From NCBI GenBank assembly GCA_032622095.1, contig CP136064.1, forward strand, positions 47,870,073 through 47,934,072: a stretch of 64,000 nucleotides of DNA. The letters run 5' to 3'. Every line of letters begins with the position of its first letter. The stretch's first letter is position 1. A program made the translations under genes and the position numbers. The notes below the pieces were generated by a model. That model was not told where the DNA came from. It ran no database searches and was given only the letters and a program-made list of their open reading frames with translations. Positions 49,081-60,171 of the stretch are shown piece by piece. Source of the stretch: Siphonodentalium dalli (lineage: Eukaryota > Mollusca > Scaphopoda > Gadilida > Siphonodentaliidae).

Positions 49081-49185
49081 GCAATTACACGCTCTGTGCG
49101 ATCACTGAAGTTAAGCAACGTCGAGCCCGGTTAGTCCTTGGATTGTTGACCGAATGGCGATTCCGGGTGCTGCCAAAGGTCGGTG
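49081..49185 (+). ncRNA. 5S rRNA-derived head of a retroelement
   Basis: GAAGTTAAGCAACGTCGAGC, CCGGTTAGTCCTTGGAT and GACCGAATGGCGATTCCGGG follow the second half of eukaryotic 5S rRNA in order, including the internal promoter region (A box, intermediate element, C box). The first half is only weakly similar. Too diverged for a functional 5S gene. It resembles the heads of SINE3-type elements. Confidence 0.7.
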
Positions 49186-50880
49186 CGACTACCGCTGTTA
49201 CACTGGGGGCCCCGTGTAGGCCCGGGGTAGAATAGACCTACCGCCACACTGCGATGGTAAGATTCCCCTAATGTAGCTGTTTGTCGTGCTTGCACCCCGT
49301 GAGGTGTAGGAGTCCTGGAGACACTAGGGCGGTCGTATCACGCGAGACATCGACCTCCGGATGATGGTTCGTGCATGTTCATCTTTGGTGCTACATATCT
49401 TCAAGACGGGCGATTGGGTTGACCTGGCGCAATCAATCGGCTATTCACGCCTCTCTACTGTGATTCAGATTAAATTTCTGTCATATGTTGAATTTTTTCC
49501 TGGTGTCTAGTTGTGTGTTCTGTTATTCAATGTATGTTGCTTCTTTCGTGGCATGTCTGTTTGAATTTCGTCTTGACTGTTAAAGGTTTCAATCTTATAA
49601 TGTTCACATCTCACCGTGGGGAGGTACCGGGAGACTGCTATATGCAGTGGTTAAACGGATGTATGTACCATGCTTTGGCCTGACCATATTTCGAAGGGTA
49701 GTTGGAGACGGCTGCTGTCCTACTTGTCGATTAGTTCCTTTTCATAAGGCAACTCAAAACAAACAAAAAACGTAAGAATGATAACTCGCTAAGTTTCACT
49801 GATGCTGAGGGTCTATCCTCAGTACTTGGTTCTTCTTTTTGATCAGTAAGTCACGCGACCTTCTGTTTGTTATTGATATATCGTTACAAAGTATAGCCGA
49901 ACAATTCAAATATGTCAAGCCAATTAGGACTGGGCCACTAAGTGGCTCTCTTCTGATTGAATGTTCAAGAAAAATTCAACCTGACACTCTTATGCAATTA
50001 ACATATATTGCACAAACACAATTGTTGATTACTCCGCACAAGACATTGAACAGTATCAGAGCTGAGTTAAGAACTCGCGACATAGCCGAATGGCCTGTGT
50101 CAGAGATATTGGCAATGTTGGTGCCAAAGGGAGTTACAGACGACCGTTGATTTTCAAAGACAGTTGATGGATACACAGTTCATTCTGACCTTCAATCGGT
50201 GTGAACATCCACCAGCATTGACGGTTAGGTGCATAAAGGTAGATTTAAGTACTTATGTTCCAAATCCATTACAATGTTTTAACTGTCATGGATATTGTCA
50301 TGGTTAGGGTCATTGTAAATGCAAAGAAACCATGTTTTGATGATTCTGCACATGACCATAATGATTGCACAGAAAAGTGTCAATATTTACATGCTGCAAT
50401 TGTTCGTTCATGTCCCATGTTGAAATATGAATTCAAAATTCAAAGGTGTAATGCTGAGCAACATCTATCCTATTTGGACGCAAAGAAAATAGTTGGTGCT
50501 CGATCATCTATTCAACCAGTCACATAGACACATACTCTGTTGCCGCTTCTACAAAAAGGTGCGCTAATGGCAGCACTCAGACAGACAATGGTTAGACCAT
50601 TCGTATATGGCAAACACCACAATTTGACCAGACCGATATCACCGCGGTTCCCAGCCCTGTGTCACAGGCCATGGACACAGCTATCGAAGTTGCAACAGTT
50701 GTTCCAAAAATATCCACTCAAATTGAGCCAGCTACTACAACACATTCTATTTATGTTGATCCTCTTGCTTCAAATAACAAAATCGCCAAAATCACTCAAG
50801 CGTTTCGACTCTCAGAAAGAGAGGTTCATATTTGAACTTTCAAAATTTTGACCAGAAGCTTGATGAGAAATGATTAACTC
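49081..50880 (+). mobile_element. LINE copy 2: 5S-like head, SINE-like leader and broken ORF1
   Basis: Order: 5S-like head (49081-49185), then a leader containing GGCCCGGGGTAGAATAGACC, which resembles a conserved central domain I know from abalone and other invertebrate SINEs, then about 600 bp to ORF1. ORF1 starts at 49839 in one frame (IECSRKIQPDTL, TPHKTLNSIRAEL, RDIAEWP), shifts near 50150, and passes through YVPNPLQCFNCHGYCHG, an in-frame stop and another shift. It continues through CPMLKYEFKIQ to an STQTD stretch near 50570. This is the pattern of gag-like ORF1 proteins with zinc knuckles in Jockey/I-group LINEs. No endonuclease or reverse transcriptase follows. Copy 1 at 395-2215 has the same leader-ORF1 order. 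Confidence 0.65.
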
Positions 50881-51049
50881 TAAAAGACATCACACAGTGT
50901 TTGTGGATTGAAGCTGTCGGTTGTGTGAAAGATGACAGCTTGACGCATTGATAACGGTTCATGCGCGATTCATCAAATATTATAAATAATTGTCAATGCA
51001 AAATCTTATGTTAGAAACTACATTACATTTATCGATGTGCAGCCTTGGT

Positions 51050-52063
51050 AATGGAGCTTTCCACAGAGGCCACACCCACAGCGGTAGTCCCGCCCACTGG
51101 TAAAAATACTATATCCACATAAATATTGTCTGTTACCCGAGATCGACTTCTGGAAGTGAACACATCAGCCTTGCCTTATGTTAACATGTATATGATTCGT
51201 GCAAATTTGATCTTTTAACCAGTTTGATTAAAAACAAATATTTAGATTAAATTTTTTATTTTGTTTCGATTGAACTTTGATCTGCTGTTGAACAAATACA
51301 ATATAATAATTTGTTTTTTAAATTGAAAACAAAATTAAAAAATTTAATTAAAATTTTGAAATTAAAAATTTGAAATTAAATTTTTTTAATTTCCTTTTTA
51401 GATTCTTAGATTGAATCTTTAAAATTTGTATAAATTTTTGAATTTTTTTTTACTTAATTAAAAAACATTTAATTTAATTTTAAAATTTACTTTTTAGATT
51501 TTTAGATTGAAACTTCTTGCTAAAAAATTAAACAATTTGATAAAAAAAATTATTTGTTTAAGAAATTTAATTTAAAATATATGTTCGTTATTTTATAACA
51601 TCTGCCGTGGTACCCCGAGGCACCACACCAAAGTTGGTTAAAATCGATCAAGGGCTCTGGAAGAAAAATTGCATACATAACAGACCAGAACAGACAGACA
51701 GATCACTGAACTCTAATATATCTAAACCAGAGAACATACATTCGTTTTGCCATTAAATGTGAAAAATATGACAAGTGTCATGCTAAATGAAAAACACTGT
51801 TATAATCATGGATAAATTTATAACATCATGCCGCAAATATAAATTTCAGTATATTATGATTTGACAACAAAAAAGTTGTTTGAATATAGCCAATTTAACA
51901 CTGAATGTATGCATGGATATAAAAATTAGGGTGAAGAAAGATGGCGTCGAAAATATCTCCGCAGCCAGCGGCCGGCTCGGCATCTGATTGGTCGAATATA
52001 TTCTAAAAAATTGCCATTGGGCGGGACTACGCTGTAGGCGTGGTCTCTGTGGAAAGCTCCATT
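51050..52063. mobile_element. TIR element, about 1.0 kb, 50-bp TIRs
   Basis: AATGGAGCTTTCCACAGAGG and CCCGCCCACTGG at the left (51050-51100) are mirrored at the right (52014-52063). The interior is extremely AT-rich at 51210-51600 and carries an ACCAGAACAGACAGACAG motif near 51680. The target duplication is unclear. Confidence 0.7.
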
Positions 52064-52477
52064 GAATGTTATTTATGTGCTCTTAATGATGTATTCGTGT
52101 ACTACATTTATGCGTTTTGTATTATGCTTGCACAATAGTCATTTCTTGAATTTATATTCCTGACTCCAAGCGGAATCACTTCCTCTTGGGTTGTTTTAGG
52201 TGTAAATAACTAATTGGCTTGATCTAATCCACTGTCTGATTTATATACACAGTTGCTTCGCTGCGATCCTTTTTGACACATGATTCTGTTCTTGTTCGTG
52301 ATATTGCCTAGCGCCTAAAATGACGATAAACCTTCAATCAATTAATACACTGGGTGCTCGTCCGGCCCTAAGAGACCTGTGTCATGATTCCAGCGTTCGG
52401 GGTGGACTCGGAGATTTGGTGAATCTAAATAAGAATGGGGGTAGTGTAGCGGTGTAATCATAGAAGGCCGATGACTT
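52064..52477. other. No recognisable feature
   Basis: No supported feature. Confidence 0.4.
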
Positions 52478-52620
52478 CTCTGTACGAGCGGTCCATATCT
52501 CAGTGTCACATTCGTTAGACGTTTTGTATGTTCGCCAAACTTAAGCAATGGCGAGCTCTGTTAGTACTTGGGTGTGTGACCGGCTGGCGATTCCGGTGCT
52601 GCCAACTTTCGGTGCAACTC
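52478..52620 (+). ncRNA. Second 5S rRNA-derived retroposon head
   Basis: ACTTAAGCAATGGCGAGCTC, GTTAGTACTTGGGTGTGTGA and GGCTGGCGATTCCGGTGCTG follow 5S rRNA in order. Like the copy at 49081 it continues GCTGCCAA..TCGGTGC before diverging, so both belong to one 5S-derived family. No ORF1 follows here. Confidence 0.65.
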
Positions 52621-54042
52621 TCGCACTTCTCTGTCCCTCTCGTTCTGTTACATAATATTTATTTTGTATATGTTCTATGCGTTGTTAATAGCGTATGTCG
52701 TATTATAAAGGTCAACAAGCACATAATGCCAATATAAATTTAATGTGTGTTTCCGGTACATGACCGCCCCCATATCAAACGCCGCGCCCAAAATAATTTT
52801 CTTGATTTTGACCTTTTTGGTTTTTGTTTTTGTTTTTTGTTTTAGATTTGTTTATGGATTTGTCAATAATCGTCGTATCTTTTATATTTGGTTTGGTCAT
52901 GCAGTTTACCGCACACTGCTACACTATTTTCCGACAATGATCCCACAGGGATCAGATCATAGCTAACTTATGTATATAAATAGTTTCTGTCCGTTTCCTT
53001 GGCAAGCGGACAATCCTAATGTTTGGGTGAACCGAATGACTTCCTTTTCCATTTTCATCGATGATAAACAATTATCAAGTTCTGATCGAAATACCTTCGC
53101 TAACGACGGATTGATAGAAATAAATACATGAATCACGAAGAGACGGTGTTGTAACCAATAACACATAGTTATATACTCTCGTGTATATTATCACCAAGAA
53201 TGTCGTATAAGTTAAAATTGTAAAATCAAAAGAATTTCCAACATTCTCCGAAAATAAAAATTGCGAAAATATCAGACACAGACATTTTGCCTATTGTGGA
53301 AAAAATGCAAAATCGCCCGCCCGCCCGCCCAAATTTGTATTCGGTCCCGTTACAAGAAACACGCATTCACGTTATTTGGGCCTAAGATCACTTTAATTCG
53401 ACGAAGCATATAATCAGGAATGAAAAATGTCATAGATATTATGATCGTTGCCACATTATCAGTTTCGTTTATATATTTTCAATGCTCCCGTTAGTTAGCA
53501 CCCAAAATCCGTTAGTGGGGAGAAGGCCCCAGTAATACACAACCCCAACCCCGGGTGTGCCAACAATATACAATAGATGGCGTTTAGGTCATTTATGACG
53601 CATTTTATTAAGTGACTATTAGGGACACGATAGATAGTGATTGACGTCGGACAACTATTGACGATTTCCAAAGAGTATTGTCCATGATTTTGAATGAAGG
53701 TACTACTTTCGTGGCACGAATCCAAAGTACGTCATTCACTTGGTTAATGTGTATACAGATTTCGACACTTCTTAGTCCAAAGACTAATTATTTGTCTCGA
53801 CACTGGTATACGAAAGGGCCTAATTGAATTACTATACTGCCCCTCTTGTAGACACTCGGGCACGCCAGAGAAAAGGTCTGAGTCATATACCAGAATTTAC
53901 TTTGGCACCCGATGCACAGTTTGAAAATGTGTATGGTTCAATTGAATGGGTACATTTTCTCTTTCTCACAACGGAGACTATATTCGTCTCTTGTGGACCA
54001 AATTATTTACCCGATGCTTACAATTTTATGCGCTACATGTGG
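52621..54042. other. No gene recognised
   Basis: A short (CCCG)n tract lies near 53309-53330. Nothing else supported. Confidence 0.4.
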
Positions 54043-54443
54043 TTAACCCTTTACCCAACAAACCGGCCAAAACCGGCCAAATAAAGCTTCAACAGCCTAA
54101 AATATCTTGGGTCTGTCTCAATAATACCATACAAATATGGATATCATTGGAACCGGCTCATTGACCACATTGTGATGGTTATAGTTATGCCATGTGCCAA
54201 TGCATTCTCTTATATATGCGAGTCGACCATAGGTCGCCTCGCATATATAAGATAATGCATTGGCCTAAAAAAATTCTTTTTTTAACACTTTTTACCATTT
54301 TTTCTTACATTCTTTAACAATTTTTATAATTTTTAATGTGTTAAGCCAATGCACACTCTTATATATGCGAGGCGACCTATGGTCGACTCGCATATATAAG
54401 AGAATGCATTGGCACAGGGCCCTTCTGTTGGGTAAAGGGTTAA
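54043..54443 (+). mobile_element. TTAA MITE, family T1 (copy D)
   Basis: 401 bp, full TIRs and both hairpins, TTAA on each side; very close to copy B. Confidence 0.9.
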
Positions 54444-56248
54444 CCTGTTTAAAATTTTAGGCCATGGCAGCGCTAACAAGATCTGATCTTTATTCTTCAG
54501 ATCCGATCTCCGCCTGCTGGCACCGCTAACACTGCTAAAAAGAATTTAAATTGCCCATGTTAAAGAGCATTTTTCCCGATAACTGCTACCTGTATACTAT
54601 ACATATATGATGCGAGAGATTGGGGCATCCCCAGAGGAATGCACAGAGGAACAGAGAAAGGGGTAGATGGTAGGGCGGGATAATAATGTTCGCATCTACT
54701 TTCCACGTGGCCCTTCATGAAAATTGGAACTGGCTTTATACTTTATCTATATATCTACTTGAAGAAGAAAACAAAACATATATACAATTTCAAACAACAC
54801 CAGAATAAACGACTTTTGTTTCGTGCATGGGTATCACATTTCGGTTGGTAAAACTTATCAAAGCTTCATTGTGGAGCTTCGTGACTAACTTTCTTGTCAG
54901 AAAGTTCTGGGTCTGTCATACAAACGTGTTCGGACAGAGACATGGAACGTAAAACGTGCACATATTGTTGCTGAGAGAATTTAAATGAAGCTATAGTTTA
55001 AACATATTTATTTGCCTAAGTTCATGCACATTGTAAATTGACATATTTTATAGTTATTGGAGTCAATGGGATTAGAGGACAAGTACTGGTCTCACTTATA
55101 GGTGCCTCATCTCTCATTTGTTACTACCCTGAAAAATAAATAATTACCAATAACAAAGCAGCATGTGGATACAGAAACATGTGAACATATCACCGGTTAG
55201 CTGAAAGTCGTGCGCTTGGCTTATGTATTGTGTATGCAGTAGAATAGAATATACCTGTATCTACAGGATGTAGTACTAAGAAAGTCGATAATTAGTTTTG
55301 TTACCCTTCATCCCATTTCCCTCTCTTCTGATTGGCTGAGAGTGCGTCACATGGCGGGCGATAAATCACCATATTACCCTCGAGGGTAACATTGCCTCAG
55401 TTATTGACCGCTCAGCTATTACCAGTAAACATAGAACTACGAAGAACTCACCGCGCAGAGATTCTCTGAAAGCTCTCTGATAATTTCGAAAAACACTGTT
55501 TTTATAAACCCCACTGTTTCATAACAACCGCGAACTGTGGTGTTTGCTAATTTGCATAATTGTGAGTTTTTTATTTGCAATTAAAGCACGCTATGTATAA
55601 ATGGTGTTATCATAGACACATATCTGTTATAAGGTGTAATATTCATATTGGACCTTTTTATATCAATAATAAAGACCGTGGGACAAATAGATAAACCTTA
55701 TTATGTAGTTGGTATGCTGCAGACTATTGCACATACGATGTACATACGTTACAACTACGTTTATGTACTAGATCAAATAACCACTCTTTGCTGTTTATCA
55801 ATTGATTATTTCTTTTCTTCAATACATTCATCAGAATTCAGGGAATACCCGTATGTTGCGTAACGATCTGTGACAGATGGCAATTTCTTTTTGCACTACT
55901 ACAACGTGTTAGTTCCACATTTTAGCATTCTGGAAATTAACACGTCTGTCGGCGTCTTCACGCTCATTTGAAACGAAACCGAACATTTCGCTGCATGGCT
56001 ACTCAACTTCGAAATTGCTTTACTCCTCTTTCCGTGAACCGATTTCCACAATGCAACCAGCAAACTGACCGGAGAATATCTGCGCAAATGACGGGTCTGT
56101 TAATTGATCCAGATTATGAATGTTTTATTTTCTAAATAGCGATGATTCCAACATAAAATTAACTTTTCGAACTGGATTAAAGAATATATGCGCACATTTA
56201 TGCCTGCTATTAAGGAGGTTCGTGTGTACTCCATTGTCAGATAACAAA
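54444..56248. other. No recognisable feature
   Basis: Only a short perfect palindrome ATATTACCCTCGAGGGTAA-type near 55370-55392 was noted. Confidence 0.4.
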
Positions 56249-56401
56249 ACAGTTATCACCCTTGTTTTCGTGAGACACGTGGATTTGTCGCCGCTCTCGA
56301 CCTGGAATGTCACCCTCGGGCCTGGCGGCCCTCGGGTGACATTCCAGGTCTCGAGCGGGCGACAAATCCCCGTGTCTCACTCAATCGCGGGCGATAACTG
56401 T
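56249..56401. repeat. 153-bp near-perfect palindrome
   Basis: GTGAGACACG..GACCTGGAATGTCACC on the left is mirrored by GGTGACATTCCAGGTC..CGTGTCTCAC; outer ACAGTTATC / GATAACTGT also pair. The inner arms are about 50 bp around a 4-nt TGGC centre. Likely a MITE. Confidence 0.9.
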
Positions 56402-56583
56402 ATAATATATTTACGTATATGCATACCTTGATAAATTCATAAACAACATCGGTTTTCCCCAGTAACGCCACATGTTTAGCTAAATCAGAAGGACCCACCA
56501 ACACCATTACATAGCCGTAGCCGTAGGGTTGGATGTGCTATAGTTGGAGGGTACACCGACGCACCAAATTATGCGTGAGTTTG

Positions 56584-57070
56584 TTAAAGGTACGGTTGGC
56601 CTTGGCGGTGGGTATCCTGTGAAAATATTTCCACCCGTCAAAAAACATCAAAATGTAGACAGACTTTGTCCGTATATAAATAAGAAATATCGCATAAACA
56701 GTATGTTATTGTCAAATGTTTGACCATTGCTATGTAAACAAAAGCATAAAAAGTTACTTTTCTGGTGTTTGTTTATATTATGATGGTAAACATAAAGAGC
56801 GTTCTTTGTTGGTGAATTCTATATATGGAACTAATAAAGAGCGTTTATGCCATTTGTGTGTGATTAGCCAGTAGCATTGTGCTGTCTTCTGTAACACAAT
56901 CAGGATCTTGCTCAGGTAAAATATAGTAGGTCTTTTTTATGATAACATGCTGTTTACGTGGTGGTCATGGTATATATGAACGAAACTGTATGCGTTTTAA
57001 TGTTTTTCTGTTTACGGTGATTAGAACAAATATGAATATTTTCGACAACTAAGGCCTCGCGTGCCTTTAA
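56584..57070 (+). mobile_element. TTAA MITE, family T3 (copy 3e)
   Basis: TTAAAGGTACGGTTGGCCTT to GGCCTCGCGTGCCTTTAA, 487 bp. Confidence 0.9.
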
Positions 57071-57424
57071 AATGAGGGGGTAAAATAATCTGATAAATAC
57101 GTTTTATATGGAATCTATATTCCAAGGAAAGAATTATTCACATTATTTTCTCAGCTTGCCAAAATAAAGCGCGTTTCTTGATCTGTTTATGATATGGTAA
57201 AGATAAAGAGCGTATTTTCTTCATTTCTGTGCCGAACATTGAAAACAGCTGGAACTGGAATGACTTTGTAAAATGTTTTGAGAGTATATAAAGCCTGTAG
57301 AATCGGTAGTTTGTATTTTATCAACCTATAGTATTCTACACCCGTTGACGTCAGGAATCCCATCCATTGAATACATATTGTTGTATACCACAGTTGGAAT
57401 ACAAGCCGCCATTATTTAATAAAT
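57071..57424. other. No recognisable feature
   Basis: No supported feature. Confidence 0.4.
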
Positions 57425-57555
57425 AGAGCATGGCTTGGAGTGAAATACGCCGATATAGTGCATAGTGAGGTTGTGTAGTTCACGGCGCGAAGCGGAGTGA
57501 ACTACACAATCGCACTATGCAGTATATCGGCGTATTTCACGACAAGTCATGCTCT
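57425..57555. repeat. 131-bp palindrome
   Basis: AGAGCATG and CATGCTCT are the outer ends. GTGAAATACGCCGATATA pairs with TATATCGGCGTATTTCAC and TTGTGTAGTTCAC with GTGAACTACACAA around a GGCGCGAAGCGGA centre. Confidence 0.9.
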
Positions 57556-57593
57556 AATTATTATATTGTATCGAACAAATGCAGAAATTACAA

Positions 57594-57722
57594 ACCTCAT
57601 TATAATTTACTGAATGTAAGTCTCTCTAAACATCATTATAATTTACTGAATGTAAGTCTCTACAAACCTCATTATAATTTACTGAATGTAAGTCTCTCTA
57701 AACCTCATTATAATTTACCTTT
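57594..57722. repeat. 36-bp tandem repeat, about 3.6 units
   Basis: Units built on CATTATAATTTACTGAATG plus TAAGTCTCTCTAAACCT. The 36-bp length gives a 12-residue periodic open frame that is not a real gene. Confidence 0.9.
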
Positions 57723-58744
57723 GTAATTTTGATTTAGCAGTAGGAAACTACTATTTTCAACTTTTACTAAGTTCAGACAATTGATGTTCGCCTTGCTGAA
57801 GCTTTAATTTGGATCAGCGGCGAAATAACAAGTAGTTTCAGAACAAAGTTTGATGTAGTGTTCGTTACTATTTTTAGTAGTCAAAACTACATATGCATAG
57901 TGCACGATGGGATAGACTTGAAGGCGTAGTATACAACTACGACTAATAGAGTCGAGTAGCCAACCAATCGGAAAGCTTGATTTCAATAACAAAGTCACGT
58001 GAGATACAATATATATTTATAGTTGACGTTGTCTCACATTCGTGTGATGAACATATAATTACCGGGTTTTCATCACAATACAGGTAGTATCAATGGTAGT
58101 CACAGTCATGGATTAAACTTATCCGACGCAAGGGTGTGGAATAAATACAGAACAAAACTTGCACCACAATCTAGAATATGTTATCGAATTCGTTGCGGAC
58201 GATGCATAGCCACATTTCACTCACGCTCCACTTTCGTGAAATATATCCTTTCGATGTCCGCAACTAATTCGATAAAAGATTCTCGATTAAAGGCCCACTC
58301 AATTTTCGAATGCCCAAATCACATTACTCATAACATATTCCATATTATATACCATTTGCATGCATCATGGTTCACAACTAAGAGATAGAGTTATCCCCCT
58401 TCCGTTAATAATAATAAACTGGCAGTACAAACCCGATCGAAATTACGCAAAATTAAAACACGTCGGTAGCTTGACAAAAACCACATGTTCACAGTTTATT
58501 CGACCGGATTAGATGATAATACAATGTTTTGGAGCTTCCTTTCTAAACTGATATACAATATGGAATATGTTGAATAGAATGTAATCTGGTGATTCTAAAA
58601 TTAATTGGGCATTGTGTTCTGTCTATTTCTATCCGTCACGTCGATTCAAATATCACCAACTGACAACTGGAGTTGTTTGATATACATGCATACAACTAAT
58701 CACACGTGCGTCCGTTTTCGTTCATCGAAGAAACGAAACACACT
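57723..58744. other. No recognisable feature
   Basis: An 84-codon frame at 58134-58388 has a CxxCGRC-like start but no other support. Confidence 0.35.
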
Positions 58745-59005
58745 TTAACCCCTTCAGCCAGGGGCTGATCTCATCGGCCCTAATTTACGGTCTGTAAAAT
58801 CGGCCGTAAAAAAATAAAAATAAAATAAAATTATTAAAATTGTTAAAAATTGTAAAACATAATAACAAATGATGAAAAACTGTTAGGCCAATGCATTCTC
58901 TTATATATGCGATGCGACCTATGGTCGACTCGCATATATAAGAGAATGCATTGGCAAGGGTATATGGGTTGATACAAAAATCGGACCTGGCACTCAAAGG
59001 GTTAA
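58745..59005. mobile_element. TTAA MITE with a single hairpin (copy E)
   Basis: TTAACCCCTTCAGCCAGGGG to CACTCAAAGGGGTTAA-like (GGGTTAA). One 69-bp hairpin at about 58887-58955 in an AT-rich body. Confidence 0.75.
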
Positions 59006-59007
59006 AG

Positions 59008-59160
59008 ATGTGTTCAGGGTTCCAGACCTCCAGTTACAACAGCAACAACATAAAATATAATTTAGCGTGGCTTTCTGCATTTTTTTGTGGAAAAAATGTT
59101 GAAACTTAATATGACATACATAATAAACCTACACATTCCAAAGATTGTATTTTGTTATTG
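59008..59160. repeat. Short dispersed repeat, related to 19890-20035
   Basis: Starts GTGTTCAGGGTTCCAGA and contains ATGTTGAAA and CCAAAGAT blocks in the same order as the earlier copy. Confidence 0.45.
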
Positions 59161-59165
59161 AAAAG

Positions 59166-59493
59166 TTAAAGGGGTACCACATGTACGCCAAATCTGGCCA
59201 CATATGGGGCCCTCTCCTGTTATACGCAACAGAATATATGCAACAAATGAATGAATTTGAGCCATAGACTAGTGCAATATACACTCATGCTCTATGAACG
59301 ATGCAAACAACTCGAGTCATAAACTCGTTTTCATTATAATTACCACCATGTTGTTTGCGTCGTTTATAGAACACATGAGTGTATTTTGCACTAATACATA
59401 GCTCAAATTCATTTATTTGTTGCATATATTCTGATGAGTATAACCGGAGATGGTCCCATAAATGGTCAGATTTAGTGTAGTGTTTCCCTTTAA
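59166..59493. mobile_element. TTAA foldback MITE, family T4 (copy 8b)
   Basis: TTAAAGGGGTACC to GTTTCCCTTTAA. Arms include AGAATATATGCAACAAATGA and its mirror ATTTGTTGCATATATTCT. 328 bp. Confidence 0.85.
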
Positions 59494-59679
59494 CAAAATA
59501 ATGTTTGGTGTCTCACTAAAGCATCAAAATGAAATAAATGCTTAGAAAATTCAACATCAAACAAATTAGTGTATGTTTCGTATCGCTTTTCATTCATTAC
59601 ATATTATATTACACACTATAATGGAAATATAGAGTAAATAGATGTCGCAAAAATTAGCCTGAAACACTGAATACATCTT

Positions 59680-60152
59680 CATGGTGGGGAATCACGTGGT
59701 TTAGATGTTGGTGAATACCACGCATTCAAAACTCACAAAAACATAATATGTAGGGAACTGACACAAAACGTAGCATTTTGACTATTGCGAGCATATGCTA
59801 GTTATTTTTAAAACAAGTTGATACCTTATTTGTTCGGAAATACTCAGTAGGTTTCTATAACATTGCCAACCGGAGGTTCGTGCAATACATCAGTCCCTAC
59901 ATCTAGGAGTATCATTCGACTGACAGCTTTTGTCAGAATGTTAGAGAAAATAGCTGTGAGTTTGGACACAAATGAGGTATCAGCTTGTTTGAAAAAATAG
60001 TATAGTATATGCTCGTAGCTGCCAAAATACTATGTAATATATCATTATCAAATTGTATCACCCTTTTCCTCGTTTCTGGTTGCGTTGCGAACGCCTCGGT
60101 CATTTTGAATGCGTGGTACTCACCAACTCGAAACCACGTGATTCCCCACCGC
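59680..60152. repeat. Long imperfect inverted repeat just downstream of the receptor stop codon
   Basis: GGTGGGGAATCACGTGGTTT (near 59680) is mirrored by AAACCACGTGATTCCCCACC (60131-60150). Inner segments pair too: 59795-59840 with 59965-60005 (ACAAGTTGATACCTTATTTG / ACAAATGAGGTATCAGCTTG) and 59745-59780 with about 60020-60050. The whole forms a foldback of about 470 bp, beginning 20 nt beyond the receptor's stop. Confidence 0.75.
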
Positions 60153-60171
60153 GACCTTTAACCATTGACTA

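Noticed and set aside
49081-49185. Functional 5S rRNA gene
   Set aside because: The first half is poorly matched, many stem positions differ, and the sequence continues into a retroelement leader.
56120-56431. 103-codon open frame overlapping a minus-strand frame
   Set aside because: It runs across a palindrome, which mirrors the frame on the other strand; no motif.
57517-57726. Open frame with 12-residue periodic repeats
   Set aside because: Created by the 36-bp tandem repeat and the adjacent palindrome.
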